From Pelomonas saccharophila_A (GTDB taxonomy: Bacteria; Pseudomonadota; Gammaproteobacteria; Burkholderiales; Burkholderiaceae_C), in assembly GCF_031458095.1 (NCBI RefSeq), contig NZ_JAVDXU010000002.1, positions 1,116,001-1,180,000 of the forward strand: DNA of 64,000 nucleotides, in the 5' to 3' direction. The translations under genes were made by a program, and so were the position numbers. This document shows positions 49,686-58,737 of this stretch, in pieces (within the stretch, counting starts at the first letter, position 1; each line of letters begins with the position of its first letter). The notes under the pieces were generated by a model. The model worked only from the letters and a program-made list of their open reading frames with translations, did no database searches and was not told where the DNA came from.

Positions 49686-50703
49686 TGAACAACTCTTCCG
49701 CTGGGGCGTGATCGGCCCCGGCGGCATCGCCAACCGCTTTGCCGGCGCCCTCGCGGCCGTGCCGGGTGCTCGCCTCGCCGCCGTGTTTGCGCGCGACGCG
49801 GCCAAGGGCCGGGCCTATGCCGAGCAATGGAAGGGCGCCGGCGAAGCTGCCCGCGTGACGACAGCGCTGGCCGACCTGCTGGCCGACCCGTCCATCGATG
49901 CCGTCTACATCGCCACGCCCCATTCCAACCATGGCGAATACATCCGCGCCGTGCTGGAGGCGGGCAAGCCCGTGCTGTGCGAGAAGCCGCTGGTGACGAC
50001 GCGCGCCGAGGGCCAGGCCCTGATCGAGCTGGCGCGCGCCAAGGGCGTCTTCCTGATGGAGGCGCTGTGGACGCGCTTCCTGCCCGCCTATGAGCTGGCC
50101 GGCCGCATGCTGCGCGAGGGCGCCATCGGCGAGCTGCGCGCCATGCAGTCCAGCTTCTGCTTCGCCGCCAACTACGACCCCCTGCACCGGCAGTGGAACC
50201 CGGCGCTGGCCGGCGGCTCGCTGTGGGACATCGGCATCTACAACCTGGCCGTGACGCGCTGGGTGCTGCAGCAGATGAATGGCGGCATCTGCCCCGAGCC
50301 CGAGTCCATCGCCGTGCAGGCCAAGATCGCGCCGACCGGCGTGGACGCCGCCGTCAACGTGACCCTGCATTTCCCCGGCGGCGTGACCTCGCAGTTCCGC
50401 TGCGGCTTCGATGCCGCCTCGGTCAATGCCTTCGAGGCCCTGGGCTCCAAGGCCGGCCTGCGCTTCCCGCTGGACTTCTGGCAGGCCGAGGCCGTCGAAC
50501 TGGTGACTCGCAAGGAACCGGCCGAGCGCGTCGAGGCGCCCTTTGTCATCAACGGCTTCGAGGGCGAGATCGCCGAGGCCCAGGCCTGCATCCGCGCCGG
50601 CCTGGTGGAGAGCCCGCGCATGCCGCATGCCGAGACCCTGGGGCTGCTGGGCTGGATGGATGCCATCCGTGCCCGCTTCCCAGGTGGCGTCAACAAGGCT
50701 TGA
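49675..50703 (+). CDS. Gfo/Idh/MocA-family oxidoreductase, copy 1
   Basis: The 342-residue product has an N-terminal Rossmann domain (WGVIGPGGIANRFAGAL), the VYIATPHSNHGEYI strand, and the catalytic CEKPLVTTRAEG segment with its conserved Lys. The C-terminal domain has SLWDIGIYNLAVTRWVLQQM. The family oxidises or reduces sugars and polyols, or trans-dihydrodiols, with NAD(P). It starts inside the end of the HPP-CBS gene. It is closely related to the next gene, from which it differs mainly in one loop. Confidence 0.94.
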   Translation: MAHDEQLFRWGVIGPGGIANRFAGALAAVPGARLAAVFARDAAKGRAYAEQWKGAGEAARVTTALADLLADPSIDAVYIATPHSNHGEYIRAVLEAGKPVLCEKPLVTTRAEGQALIELARAKGVFLMEALWTRFLPAYELAGRMLREGAIGELRAMQSSFCFAANYDPLHRQWNPALAGGSLWDIGIYNLAVTRWVLQQMNGGICPEPESIAVQAKIAPTGVDAAVNVTLHFPGGVTSQFRCGFDAASVNAFEALGSKAGLRFPLDFWQAEAVELVTRKEPAERVEAPFVINGFEGEIAEAQACIRAGLVESPRMPHAETLGLLGWMDAIRARFPGGVNKA

Positions 50704-50714
50704 AGCCCTCGGCG

Positions 50715-51722
50715 ATGGTGGGTGACGCCGATCTCTTCCGCTGGGCCGTGATCGGCCCTGGCGGCATCGCCCACCATTTTGCCGCCGCCTTGCCCGCCGT
50801 GCCCGGTGCCCGGCTCGCCGCCGTGCTGGCGCGCGACGCGGCCAAGGGCCAGGCCTATGCCGCGCAATGGCAGCGCGAAGGCGAGGCGCCGGCGCGCGTG
50901 ACGACGGTGCTGGCGGAGCTGCTGGCCGACGCGTCCATCGCCGCCGTCTACATCGCCACACCGCATTCCCATCACGGCGAATACATCCGCGCCGCGCTGC
51001 AGGCCGGCAAGGCCGTGCTGTGCGAGAAGCCGCTGGTGACGACGCGTGCCGAGGCGCAAGCCCTGGTGGACCTTGCGCGCGAGAAGGGCGTCTTCCTGAT
51101 GGAGGCGCTGTGCACGCGCTTCCTGCCCGCCTATGAAGTCGCGGGCCGCATGCTGCGCGAGGGTGCCATCGGCGAGCTGCGCGCCATGCAGTCGAGCTTC
51201 TGCTTCCCGGCCCGCTACGACCCCCAGCACCGGCTATGGAACCCGGCGTTGGCCGGCGGCGCGCTGTGGGACATCGGTATCTATAACCTGGCGGTGACGC
51301 GCTGGGTACTGCAGCAGATGAGCGGCGGTGTCTGCCCCGAGCCGGTGGCGCTGGACGTGCGGGCCCAGCTCGCCCCCACCGGGGTCGATGCCGCCGTGCA
51401 GGTGAGCCTGCATTTCCCCGACGGCGTCACGTCGCAGTTCCGCTGCGGCTTCGACGCTGCCTCGGCAAATGCCTTCGAGGTGCTGGGCAGCCAGGGCGCG
51501 CTGCGCTTCCCGAAGGGCTTCTCTTTTGCCGAGGTCGTCGAGCTCGACGACCAGCGCGTCGCGGCGCCCTTTCTCCTCAACGGCTTTGAGGGTGAAATCA
51601 CCGAGGCCCAGGCCTGCATTCGCGCCGGCCTGGTGGAAAGCCCACGCATGCCGCATTCAGAAACGCTGGCCCTGCTGGGCTGGATGGACGCAATAAGGGC
51701 GCGTTTTCCGCAGTCGGCCTAA
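50715..51722 (+). CDS. Gfo/Idh/MocA-family oxidoreductase, copy 2
   Basis: The 335-residue product is a tandem paralogue of the preceding gene, with a nearly identical order of motifs: WAVIGPGGIAHHFAAAL, VYIATPHSHHGEYIRAAL, LCEKPLVTTRAEAQALVD, and GALWDIGIYNLAVTRWVLQQ. It has lost a short stretch around the C-terminal QRVAAPFLLNG loop. ATG 50715 begins 11 nt after the copy 1 stop; the frame extends far upstream only as a shadow of copy 1. The two copies may act on different substrates or form a mixed oligomer. The substrates are unknown. Confidence 0.93.
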   Translation: MVGDADLFRWAVIGPGGIAHHFAAALPAVPGARLAAVLARDAAKGQAYAAQWQREGEAPARVTTVLAELLADASIAAVYIATPHSHHGEYIRAALQAGKAVLCEKPLVTTRAEAQALVDLAREKGVFLMEALCTRFLPAYEVAGRMLREGAIGELRAMQSSFCFPARYDPQHRLWNPALAGGALWDIGIYNLAVTRWVLQQMSGGVCPEPVALDVRAQLAPTGVDAAVQVSLHFPDGVTSQFRCGFDAASANAFEVLGSQGALRFPKGFSFAEVVELDDQRVAAPFLLNGFEGEITEAQACIRAGLVESPRMPHSETLALLGWMDAIRARFPQSA

Positions 51723-53353
51723 CGGCTCACCAGCACCCGGTTGCTGCGCGCCGGATGGCGCTGCAGCGTCATGGCCACGGCGTCGCGGGCGCCCTGGGCC
51801 CGCGCCGTGGCCGCCGATGCATTGCGCTGCACCGGGCAGTTGCCCATGTCGGCGTGGTACAGGGCCGTGGACAGCATGGCCTCGGACGTGTCGCCCAGGG
51901 CGTGCAGCGTGTCGTCGGCCACCGTGCAGCCTTTGACGAAGCGCGTGTTGCTCGCCGTGGCGTCGGCCTTGGGCTCGAGGCCGTCGGCATAGTCGCCGAA
52001 GCCTTGCGCGTTGACGCCGACGAACTCGATGGGGAAATAGCTGACGCCGCAGTTGTCCTTGGCCGTGAAGCCATAGGGCTTGCCGCAGGTCTTGCCGCCG
52101 ATCAGCACGACATCCACGCCGATGCCGCGCAGGCCGTTGATGACCGACTCGCTGGCCGAGCAGGTGCCCGACTGCGCCAGCACATAGACCCGCGTCAGGT
52201 TCAGCGCCGGCAGGGCCTGCTCCTGGGTGCAGCGGTTGCCGACCAGGATGCAGGAGGTGTTGTAGAAGGGCGTGGCCTCGTTCTCATTGCTGCGCCTGGC
52301 GTTGAACTTCAGCGTCTCGAAGACCTGGCCCGAGGTGCGCGTGGCGCCGGCGATCATGGTGGCCAGCTCGCTGGCGATGTAGAGATAGCCGCCGCCGTTG
52401 TAGCGCAGGTCCAGCACCAGCTCGCGCACGCCCTGGGCCTGGAAGTCGCGCATGGCCGCGATCAGCTGGCCTTCCGCCGGTGCGATGTGCTCGTTGAACA
52501 GCATATAGCCGGCGCGCTGGCCCAGCGGCGTCGTCAGGATGCGGGCGATGGGCACCGGCGTCTTGGTGATGGAGGCGCTGGTCAGGCGCATCGAGAGGGT
52601 GGCGCCGCCCGGGCGGGTGAAGACAAAGCTGTGCTGGGCCTGGGCCGCGTCGGGGAAGAGGGCGGCGTTCAGCGCGTCGACACCGAAGGCATCACCCACG
52701 TCGGCGCTGACGCTGTCGACGCTGACAAGCTCGTCGCCGCGCTTCAGGCCGGCGCTGTCGGCGGGGCTGCCGGGCTCGACATAGGCGATCTGGATCTGCC
52801 GCGGCGGCAGCGGGCTGGTCAGCTTCCACTCGATGCCATAGCCGGCCTCGATGGCGTTCTCGCTCAGTGCCTTCCACTTGTCCGTCGGGTAGGTGAAGCT
52901 GAAGCGGTCGCGCTTCTGGCCGGTGTCGGTGGTCTGCGTCGTCTTCAGCGCCTCGAAATAGGCGTCCATGGCGGCGTAGGTGTCACCGCCGGTATAGGCC
53001 GACCCCGTCGGATCCACGCGCGACACCTCGTCGCGCCACAGATAGGCCTCGTCGAAATAGGCGCGCAGCCATTTCTTCTCGGAGTCCAGCGTCGAGGTGC
53101 GCAGATTGCCGGCCGCCAGCGTGTTGGTGGCGGCGCATTGCTGGGCGAAGCTGGCCGAAGGGCCGGCCGGGTCGATGGGCGCACTGCTGCTGCCGCTGCT
53201 GCTGTTGTTGCCTGAGCTGCCGCCCGAAGAGCTCGGGCTGTCGCCTGTACGGAAGATGGGGGTGCCCGCCTGGCCGCCACCGCCGCCGCAGCCGGCGAGC
53301 AGCAGCGGCAAAAGGACAGCCAGCGCGGCGGCGCCGCGGAACGGATAGGACAT
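51719..53353 (-). CDS. S41-family peptidase lipoprotein
   Basis: The 544-residue product has a lipoprotein signal ending LLLAGCGGG (Cys22) and Gly/Ser-rich spacers. A helical lead, a PDZ domain (about 190-255, with YVEPGSPADSAGLKRGDELV), and the S41 tail-specific protease domain follow. The LVLDLRYNGGGYL strand and the nucleophile Ser in AQSGTCSASESVINGL lie in the S41 domain. It should degrade or process proteins at the periplasmic face of the outer membrane, recognising C-terminal residues via PDZ. Extra cysteines near TSCILVGNRC suggest disulfides. It converges with the oxidoreductase gene, overlapping by 4 nt. Confidence 0.92.
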   Translation of the reverse strand: MSYPFRGAAALAVLLPLLLAGCGGGGGQAGTPIFRTGDSPSSSGGSSGNNSSSGSSSAPIDPAGPSASFAQQCAATNTLAAGNLRTSTLDSEKKWLRAYFDEAYLWRDEVSRVDPTGSAYTGGDTYAAMDAYFEALKTTQTTDTGQKRDRFSFTYPTDKWKALSENAIEAGYGIEWKLTSPLPPRQIQIAYVEPGSPADSAGLKRGDELVSVDSVSADVGDAFGVDALNAALFPDAAQAQHSFVFTRPGGATLSMRLTSASITKTPVPIARILTTPLGQRAGYMLFNEHIAPAEGQLIAAMRDFQAQGVRELVLDLRYNGGGYLYIASELATMIAGATRTSGQVFETLKFNARRSNENEATPFYNTSCILVGNRCTQEQALPALNLTRVYVLAQSGTCSASESVINGLRGIGVDVVLIGGKTCGKPYGFTAKDNCGVSYFPIEFVGVNAQGFGDYADGLEPKADATASNTRFVKGCTVADDTLHALGDTSEAMLSTALYHADMGNCPVQRNASAATARAQGARDAVAMTLQRHPARSNRVLVSR

Positions 53354-53422
53354 GAACGAACTCCCTGATTGAACGCAGGCGGTCTTGGCCGCCTCGGGCC
53401 GGCAGTCTAGGGCCTGGGCAGC

Positions 53423-54196
53423 CTAGCGCACATAGCGCTTCTCGATGCGCGTGATGCTTCCGTCACGCTGCATGCTGGCCAGGCCGATGTCCATCGCGGC
53501 CAGCGCGGCCATGCTGCGCGGGCTGTTCTTGGAAAAGGCCATGAAGGAGGGCTCGGAGTTGAAGTACTCCAGCGCGTGGCGCACCAGGCGGTCGGCCAGG
53601 CCAAGCTGGCGGATCTCCCAGGTGCCGGCCAGGGCACTGACGATGACGACCTCGGCGCGCCCGCGCTCGACCAGCTGCACGGCGCCGCCGACGTCGCGGC
53701 CATATTCGACGTGGCCGGCCGCCATCTCCAGCACTGCCTTGGGGTAGATGAAGCCGGCGCTCAGGGCCAGGCTGTGGCCGCGCAGGTCTTCCAGGTGCTG
53801 GAGCTGCAGGCCCGAGTCCTTGCGGCTGTAGAAGTGATAGCGCACGCCGGCGCGGTAGGCCAGGCTCCAGCGCAGGAAGCGGTCGCGCTCGGTGCTGTAG
53901 CTCACCGTCGTCGTGAAGTCCGCCAGGCCGCGCTCCAGCATGAAGAGGGCGCGCTTCCAGGGCACCCATTGCAGCTCGATGGCGCCGCCATGGCCGCCGC
54001 GGTGCAGGGCCTCGCGGGCGATCTCGATGTCGACACCCTCGCCGCTCGGGTGGCCCTGGGGATTCACCAGCGGCGGATAGACGGCATTGGCCAGCACCAG
54101 GGTGCCGCCGGCGGACGCCGATACGGCCTGGGCGCGCGCCCAACCTGGCGCCAGGGCGGCGGCGCCGAGGATCAGCAGGCGGCGCCGCGTGTCCAT
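53423..54196 (-). CDS. Exported SBP_bac_3-like binding protein
   Basis: The 257-residue product has a twin-arginine-like N terminus (MDTRRRLLILGAAALAPGWA) and a two-lobed periplasmic binding pattern: VLANAVYPPLVNPQGHPSGE, then VDIEIAREALHRGG, then WVPWKRALFMLERGLADFTT. Such proteins bind amino acids or similar ligands for transport or sensing. No transporter permease adjoins it. Its ATG lies just inside the end of ubiA, so it is probably on the same transcript. It resembles in type, though not closely, the protein at 37544-38446. Confidence 0.8.
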   Translation of the reverse strand: MDTRRRLLILGAAALAPGWARAQAVSASAGGTLVLANAVYPPLVNPQGHPSGEGVDIEIAREALHRGGHGGAIELQWVPWKRALFMLERGLADFTTTVSYSTERDRFLRWSLAYRAGVRYHFYSRKDSGLQLQHLEDLRGHSLALSAGFIYPKAVLEMAAGHVEYGRDVGGAVQLVERGRAEVVIVSALAGTWEIRQLGLADRLVRHALEYFNSEPSFMAFSKNSPRSMAALAAMDIGLASMQRDGSITRIEKRYVR

Positions 54197-54197
54197 G

Positions 54198-55103
54198 TCA
54201 ACGCAGGGCCAGGTCGACGACGGTGCCGGCGAAGACCGCGAAGCCCAGCCAGTGGTTGGAGCGGAAGGCCGTGAAGCAGCCCGCACGGCTGCGCCGGCGG
54301 ATGAGCGTCCAGTGCCAGGCCGCCTGCGCCGCTGCCGCCGCGATGCCGAGCAGGAACCAGCGGCCCAGGCCCAGGCGCAGCCCGAGCCCCGCCCACATGG
54401 TGAGGTAGGTGGCGTAGAAGATCATGATGCCGGGCACATCCCAGCGGCCCAGGGCGATGGCCGAGGAGCGCACGCCGATCTTCAGATCGTCGTCGCGGTC
54501 CACCATGGCGTACTCGGTGTCATAGGCCAGCACCCAGAACAGATTGGCCAGCAGCAGGGCCCAGGCCGACAGAGGCACGGCGCGCAGATTCCATTCCATG
54601 CCGCCCAGGGCCGCCGCAAAGGCCATGGGGATGCCGAAGGAGAAGGCCACGCCCAGCACGGCCTGGGGCATGGCCAGCACGCGCTTGGCAAAGGGGTAGG
54701 CGATGGCCACGGCCAGGGCCGCGAAGCTCAGCAGGATGGCCGGCGGGTTGGTCGTCAGCACCAGGCCGAAGGACACGAGGGACAGCACCGCGCCGAGGAT
54801 GAGGGCCTCCTTGACCGACACGGCGCCCGTCGTCACCGGCCGCTGGGCGGTGCGCTGCACATGGCGGTCGAAATCGCGGTCGGCCACGTCGTTGACGCAG
54901 CAGCCGGCCGAGCGCATCAGCACGGTGCCAAGGGTGAAGACGGCCAGCAGATGCCAGCCCGGCCAGCCGTCCGCGGCGATCCACAGCGCCGACAGCGTCG
55001 GCCACAGCAGCAGCAGCCAGCCGGCGGGGCGGTCCCAGCGGATCAGCTGCAGATAGAGGGTGAGCCGCGAAGGGGGTGTGGCGGCGGGGGCGGCAGTGGA
55101 CAT
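54198..55103 (-). CDS. ubiA: 4-hydroxybenzoate polyprenyltransferase
   Basis: The 301-residue inner-membrane protein has about eight helices and the two Asp-rich prenyl-diphosphate motifs: NDVADRDFDRHVQRT and YDTEYAMVDRDDDLKIG. It attaches the polyprenyl tail to 4-hydroxybenzoate, the second committed step of ubiquinone synthesis after UbiC. ATG 55103 gives the family N terminus (TLYLQLIRWDRPAGWLLLLW); the frame runs further upstream but without family character. A weak -10-like region lies in the 73-bp gap to the divergent gene at 55177. Confidence 0.95.
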   Translation of the reverse strand: MSTAAPAATPPSRLTLYLQLIRWDRPAGWLLLLWPTLSALWIAADGWPGWHLLAVFTLGTVLMRSAGCCVNDVADRDFDRHVQRTAQRPVTTGAVSVKEALILGAVLSLVSFGLVLTTNPPAILLSFAALAVAIAYPFAKRVLAMPQAVLGVAFSFGIPMAFAAALGGMEWNLRAVPLSAWALLLANLFWVLAYDTEYAMVDRDDDLKIGVRSSAIALGRWDVPGIMIFYATYLTMWAGLGLRLGLGRWFLLGIAAAAAQAAWHWTLIRRRSRAGCFTAFRSNHWLGFAVFAGTVVDLALR

Positions 55104-55176
55104 GGCAGCATTTTCACGCGCTTGGAGGGCGCTGGTTTGCTGCATAGTCTGCGCATGCAATGCGGAGGTTTGCGCC

Positions 55177-55551
55177 ATGAGCCTGACAACCCGCGATCTG
55201 GTGATGCGGCACTGGCAACTCGCCAACGCCCAGGACTGGGAGGGCTTGAGCCGCCTGCTGCATCCCGAGATGAGCTACGACGCGCCGCAGAGCCGCGAAC
55301 GCATCCTCAGCCCCCTGGGCTATGTGGACTTCTTCGCCACCTGGCCCCAGCCCTGGCGGGCCGAGGTGCTGAGGTGCATTGCCGACGACAGCAGCGCGAT
55401 GACGCAGATCAGCTTCATCAGCAGCGCGCCGCCCATGATGGGCCTGAGCCTGTTCGACCTGAAGGACGGCCTGATCGTCAAGGTGACCGACTACTGGCCC
55501 GACCCCTACGAGCCGGGGCCGCGGCTGTCCAAGCATGTTGAGAGGTATTGA
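55177..55551 (+). CDS. SnoaL-like protein
   Basis: The 124-residue product has the NTF2/SnoaL pattern: TTRDLVMRHWQLANAQDWEG, LLHPEMSYDAP, and a strand pair ending VKVTDYWPDPYEPGPR. Such domains bind small hydrophobic ligands and some act as cyclases or isomerases, but most are of unknown role. A GGAGG lies 8 nt before ATG 55177. It is divergent from ubiA. Confidence 0.84.
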   Translation: MSLTTRDLVMRHWQLANAQDWEGLSRLLHPEMSYDAPQSRERILSPLGYVDFFATWPQPWRAEVLRCIADDSSAMTQISFISSAPPMMGLSLFDLKDGLIVKVTDYWPDPYEPGPRLSKHVERY

Positions 55552-55556
55552 CGCCC

Positions 55557-55904
55557 ATGAACCGCCCGCTGGCAGCGCTGCTTCTCTCGGCCTCCCTGGC
55601 AGCCTGGGCCGCACCGGCGCCCCTGCCCAAGGAGGTCCAGACCTTCGTCGACCTGCGCGACGCCTGCGACCACTGGCGCGGCCAGCGCAGCTCTGACGCG
55701 GAGCGCCAGAAGGACATCGACTGGTCGGTCTGCCAGAGCTGCCCCGGCACCGATGCCGAGCTGGCCCGGCTGAAGCAGAAGTACAAAGGCAACGCCCGCG
55801 TGACCGAGGCCTTGGCCGGCTACGAGGCGCGCGTTGAACCCGAGGACAAGGCCGCCCAGGCCAAGTTCTGCCAGGCCACGCGCAAGCCGGCCGGGGTGCG
55901 CTGA
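55557..55904 (+). CDS. Small exported protein
   Basis: The 115-residue product has a signal peptide (about 1-19, ending AWA) and a short Cys-containing mature part: DACDHWRGQRS, VCQSCPGTD and KFCQATRKP, four cysteines that may form two disulfides. ATG 55557 was chosen since it opens the signal peptide; it begins 5 nt after the preceding stop. The function is unknown. Confidence 0.7.
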   Translation: MNRPLAALLLSASLAAWAAPAPLPKEVQTFVDLRDACDHWRGQRSSDAERQKDIDWSVCQSCPGTDAELARLKQKYKGNARVTEALAGYEARVEPEDKAAQAKFCQATRKPAGVR

Positions 55905-55998
55905 GGCACCGCCTCCTACGCCCACGCCGAAATCCCCGCGCGTCCCAGGTCTTGCACGGCGCGCCTAAAGTCGCGCACCCCCCGACCCAGCCTCTGCC

Positions 55999-56703
55999 AT
56001 GACCGACCTCAGCCGCTTCCCCATCACGAAGAAATGGCCCGCCGCCCACCCCGAGCGCCTGCAGCTCTACTCCCTGCCCACGCCCAACGGCGTCAAGGTG
56101 GCCATTGCGCTGGAGGAGATCGGCCTGGCCTATGAGCCGCATCTGGTCAGCTTCACCACCAACGACCAGCTCAGCCCCGAGTTCCTGTCGCTGAACCCGA
56201 ACAACAAGATCCCGGCCATCATCGATCCCGACGGGCCGGGCGGCCGGCCGCTGCCGCTGTTCGAGAGTGGCGCCATCCTCATCTATCTGGCCGACAAGAC
56301 CGGCCAGCTGCTGCCCCAGGACCCCGCGCGTCGTTACGAAGCCATCCAGTGGCTGATGTTCCAGATGGGCGGCATCGGGCCGATGTTTGGCCAGGTCGGC
56401 TTCTTCCACAAATTCGCCGGCAAGGACTATGAGGACAAGCGCCCGCGCGACCGCTACATCGCCGAGGCCAGGCGCCTGCTCAATGTGCTGAACATGCATC
56501 TCGAGGGCCGTGCCTGGCTGGTGGGTGACGAGTACACGATCGCCGACATCGCGACCTGGCCCTGGGTCAACAACCTGATCGGCTTCTACGGCGCGCGCGA
56601 CCTGGTCGGCTACGACGACTTCCCCGAAGTCGACCGGGTGCTGCAGGCCTTCCTGGCGCGCCCCGCCGTGCAGCGCGGGCTCAAGATCCCGGCTCGCGAC
56701 TGA
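55999..56703 (+). CDS. Glutathione S-transferase family protein, YghU-like
   Basis: The 234-residue product has the thioredoxin-fold N-terminal domain with LYSLPTPNGVKVAIALEEIG, the cis-Pro region NNKIPAI, and the ESGAILIYLADKTGQLLP segment that binds the glutathione glutamyl part. The helical C-terminal domain has DEYTIADIATWPWVNNL. The T-P-N-G active-site loop is that of the YghU/YfcG group, which reduces organic hydroperoxides and disulfides. It is followed after 3 nt by the stop of the convergent PLP-enzyme gene. Confidence 0.94.
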   Translation: MTDLSRFPITKKWPAAHPERLQLYSLPTPNGVKVAIALEEIGLAYEPHLVSFTTNDQLSPEFLSLNPNNKIPAIIDPDGPGGRPLPLFESGAILIYLADKTGQLLPQDPARRYEAIQWLMFQMGGIGPMFGQVGFFHKFAGKDYEDKRPRDRYIAEARRLLNVLNMHLEGRAWLVGDEYTIADIATWPWVNNLIGFYGARDLVGYDDFPEVDRVLQAFLARPAVQRGLKIPARD

Positions 56704-56706
56704 TCC

Positions 56707-58170
56707 TCACTGTTGCGCATTCGGGCCGAGCGCTGGGCCGCTCCCGAGCCGGCCCGCGCTGGCGATGTGCTCGCGGCTCGATGCCGCGAGCATCGCCGTC
56801 CCCTCGGGGGACCGTCCAAGGTATTCCTTGGACGAGGGGCTGACAACATGACGTGCACGCTGCAGCGAGTCGGCGACGATGCGGGCCGCAGTCTGGGCGA
56901 GCGCCGGCGTGTGGTCGGCCATGACCTGCATGCGCAGCCGGGCGCTGTTCAACGACACCGCCGGGTACTCGACGAGGTTGGCCAGCAGGCCGGCTTCGCT
57001 CATCTCGCGGCTGGCCACGCGGGCCACGGCGTCGTGCCCCAGCATGACGGGCACGATGGGCGAGGGATGGCCCAGCACCGTGACGCCCTGCTCGGTCAGC
57101 GCGCCGCGCAGGCCGAGGATGGCGCGCATCAGCCGTTCGCGCCTGTCCTGGCCCTCGCTGGAGCGCACGATGGCCAGGCAGGCACGAATGATGGCCACCT
57201 GCACCGGTGACAGCGCATTGGAGAAGGTGTTGGGCGCCGCGTAGAAACGCAGGTATTCCTTGATGGCGCGGTCATGGCTGGCGACGAAGCCGCCATTGGA
57301 CGCAAAGGTCTTGGAAAACGAGCCCATCACCAGGTCCACCTGGCCCAGCATGCCCTGCAGGGCGAGCTGGCCGCCACCGCCCAGGCCCAGGCAGCCCAGG
57401 TCATGGGCCACGTCCACCATCAGCAGGGCGCCATGCTCGCGTGCCAGGGCCTGCAGGCGGCGGATGTCGGGCGAGTCGGCATCCATCGAGAAGCAGCCCT
57501 CGGTGACGACGAGGATGCCGTTGTGCGGATCGCGTTGGCGCACGCGCTTGAGCAGGCGCTCGACATGGTCGATGTCCAGGTGGCGATGCAGATGGATGTT
57601 GGGCGTGGCCGCGCGCGCGCCTTCGTGCAGGCAGTTGTGGGCCAGCTGGTCGATGACGATGTGGTCGGCCTCGCGCACCAGGCCCTTGATGGCGCCAAAG
57701 CCCGCCGCCCAGCCGGTCGGGAACAGCAGCACCTCGGGCGTGCGCAGCAGCTCGCCCAGCTCGGCCTCCAGGGCCACGGCCTCCTCGACATTGCCGGCCA
57801 GGGCCGTGGAGCCGGCGCTGTGCACGCCATAGCGCTCCATGGCCGCCTGGGCCGCGGCACAGACCTTGGGATGGCGGGCGAGCGACAGGTACTCCTGCGA
57901 GGAGAAGTTCAGCCCCGCGTGGCGCTGGCCGTCCAGCAGCGTCAGCTCGGCGGTGGCGCCGGGCCGGCCGCCCAGGCGCTTGGCGTAGGGGAAGACGCCA
58001 TGCGACACCCGCGTCTGCGCCCAGGCATGGAAGGCCTGGGCCTTGGCAGCCAGGTCGATGCCCGGCTGGGTCAGATAGTCAAAGGACGAGCCGCGCAGCT
58101 CGGCCCCGTCGTTGCTGGAGTCCTCCTCCCTCGCCGTGGTGTCCACGGCCCGTTCCATCAATTCGTCCAT
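56707..58170 (-). CDS. PLP-dependent acyltransferase of the AOS/KBL/SPT family with a repeat-derived tail
   Basis: The 487-residue fold-type I PLP enzyme has SSQEYLSLARHPKV, HSAGSTALAGNVEE, VVTEGCFSMDADSPDIRRL, MVDVAHDLGCLG and the PLP Lys in MGSFSKTFASNGGF (Lys287). The layout fits 2-amino-3-ketobutyrate ligase, 7-keto-8-aminopelargonate synthase and serine palmitoyltransferase; no biotin or threonine-catabolism gene adjoins to narrow this. The last roughly 40 residues (from about SSKEYLGRSPEGTA to the end) are encoded by repeat copy C, so they are an acquired tail and not family sequence. The true domain end is probably near ARIVADSLQRARHVVSP. Confidence 0.9.
   Translation of the reverse strand: MDELMERAVDTTAREEDSSNDGAELRGSSFDYLTQPGIDLAAKAQAFHAWAQTRVSHGVFPYAKRLGGRPGATAELTLLDGQRHAGLNFSSQEYLSLARHPKVCAAAQAAMERYGVHSAGSTALAGNVEEAVALEAELGELLRTPEVLLFPTGWAAGFGAIKGLVREADHIVIDQLAHNCLHEGARAATPNIHLHRHLDIDHVERLLKRVRQRDPHNGILVVTEGCFSMDADSPDIRRLQALAREHGALLMVDVAHDLGCLGLGGGGQLALQGMLGQVDLVMGSFSKTFASNGGFVASHDRAIKEYLRFYAAPNTFSNALSPVQVAIIRACLAIVRSSEGQDRRERLMRAILGLRGALTEQGVTVLGHPSPIVPVMLGHDAVARVASREMSEAGLLANLVEYPAVSLNSARLRMQVMADHTPALAQTAARIVADSLQRARHVVSPSSKEYLGRSPEGTAMLAASSREHIASAGRLGSGPALGPNAQQ
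56722..56842 (-). repeat. Dispersed palindromic repeat, copy C, inside a coding region
   Basis: About 121 bp nearly matching the reverse complement of copy A, including GGGCCGAGCGC, GGGCCGCTCCC, GAGCCGGCCCG, the 9-bp stem GCTCGCGGC/GCCGCGAGC and an end hairpin GTCCAAGG-TATT-CCTTGGAC. It lies in the 3' part of the PLP-enzyme gene and encodes its tail. Confidence 0.85.
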
Positions 58171-58262
58171 AGCGGCCCCCGTTGAAAAGCTCGTTGTTGT
58201 GGGGGCGGACTGTGCTGAGCGCGAAGGGGCCGCGCATCATCATTTTTGGTGGGCCGGGCTCG

Positions 58263-58727
58263 CTACCCCCTCGGGAGGGGGCGTCTGTCCCTCTGCCTGG
58301 CCGCGATGGACTTGACGACGGTCTGCAAGGGCGGCGCCGCGGCGAAGTCGACCTCGTGCGGGGCCAGGGCCAGTTCCAGCAGCCGGCGCACCGCGGGGCG
58401 GTCAAGATCCTCTGGCGACTTCAGGCGGATGCTGCGCACCCGCACCCCCTCGCCTTCCAGCAGGCCTTCCGGGTCGGGCAGGCCCTTGCCGTAGAGGAAG
58501 AACAGCGTCACCCAGCGCGGATAGCCGGCGATGGACACCAGGCTGGCCGAGGCCTTGTCGGCCCAGGCATAGCCGATGGCCAGGGCGTTGTAGTTGTCGT
58601 AGACCAGCTCGAAGCCGCGCGGCACGCGCTCGCGCAGCCGGCGCCGGCAGGCCGTGATCGCCGCGGCCATGTCGGGCGTGTAGCGGGCGATGAAGGCGTC
58701 GACCTGGGCGGCGGTGGCGTCCGGCAT
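58263..58727 (-). CDS. DUF1801 family protein
   Basis: The 154-residue product has the DUF1801 pattern: DAFIARYTPDMAAAITACRR, GFELVYDNYNALAIGY, and the LVSIAGYPRWVTLFFLYGKG strands. The family has an iron-sulfur-frataxin-like (YdhG) fold; function is not well defined. The last residues (RQRDRRPLPRG) are Arg-rich and coincide with a GC-rich palindromic stretch, so the original end may lie earlier. The next gene upstream ends 10 nt before its ATG. Confidence 0.86.
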   Translation of the reverse strand: MPDATAAQVDAFIARYTPDMAAAITACRRRLRERVPRGFELVYDNYNALAIGYAWADKASASLVSIAGYPRWVTLFFLYGKGLPDPEGLLEGEGVRVRSIRLKSPEDLDRPAVRRLLELALAPHEVDFAAAPPLQTVVKSIAARQRDRRPLPRG

Positions 58728-58737
58728 CGCGGCCTCC

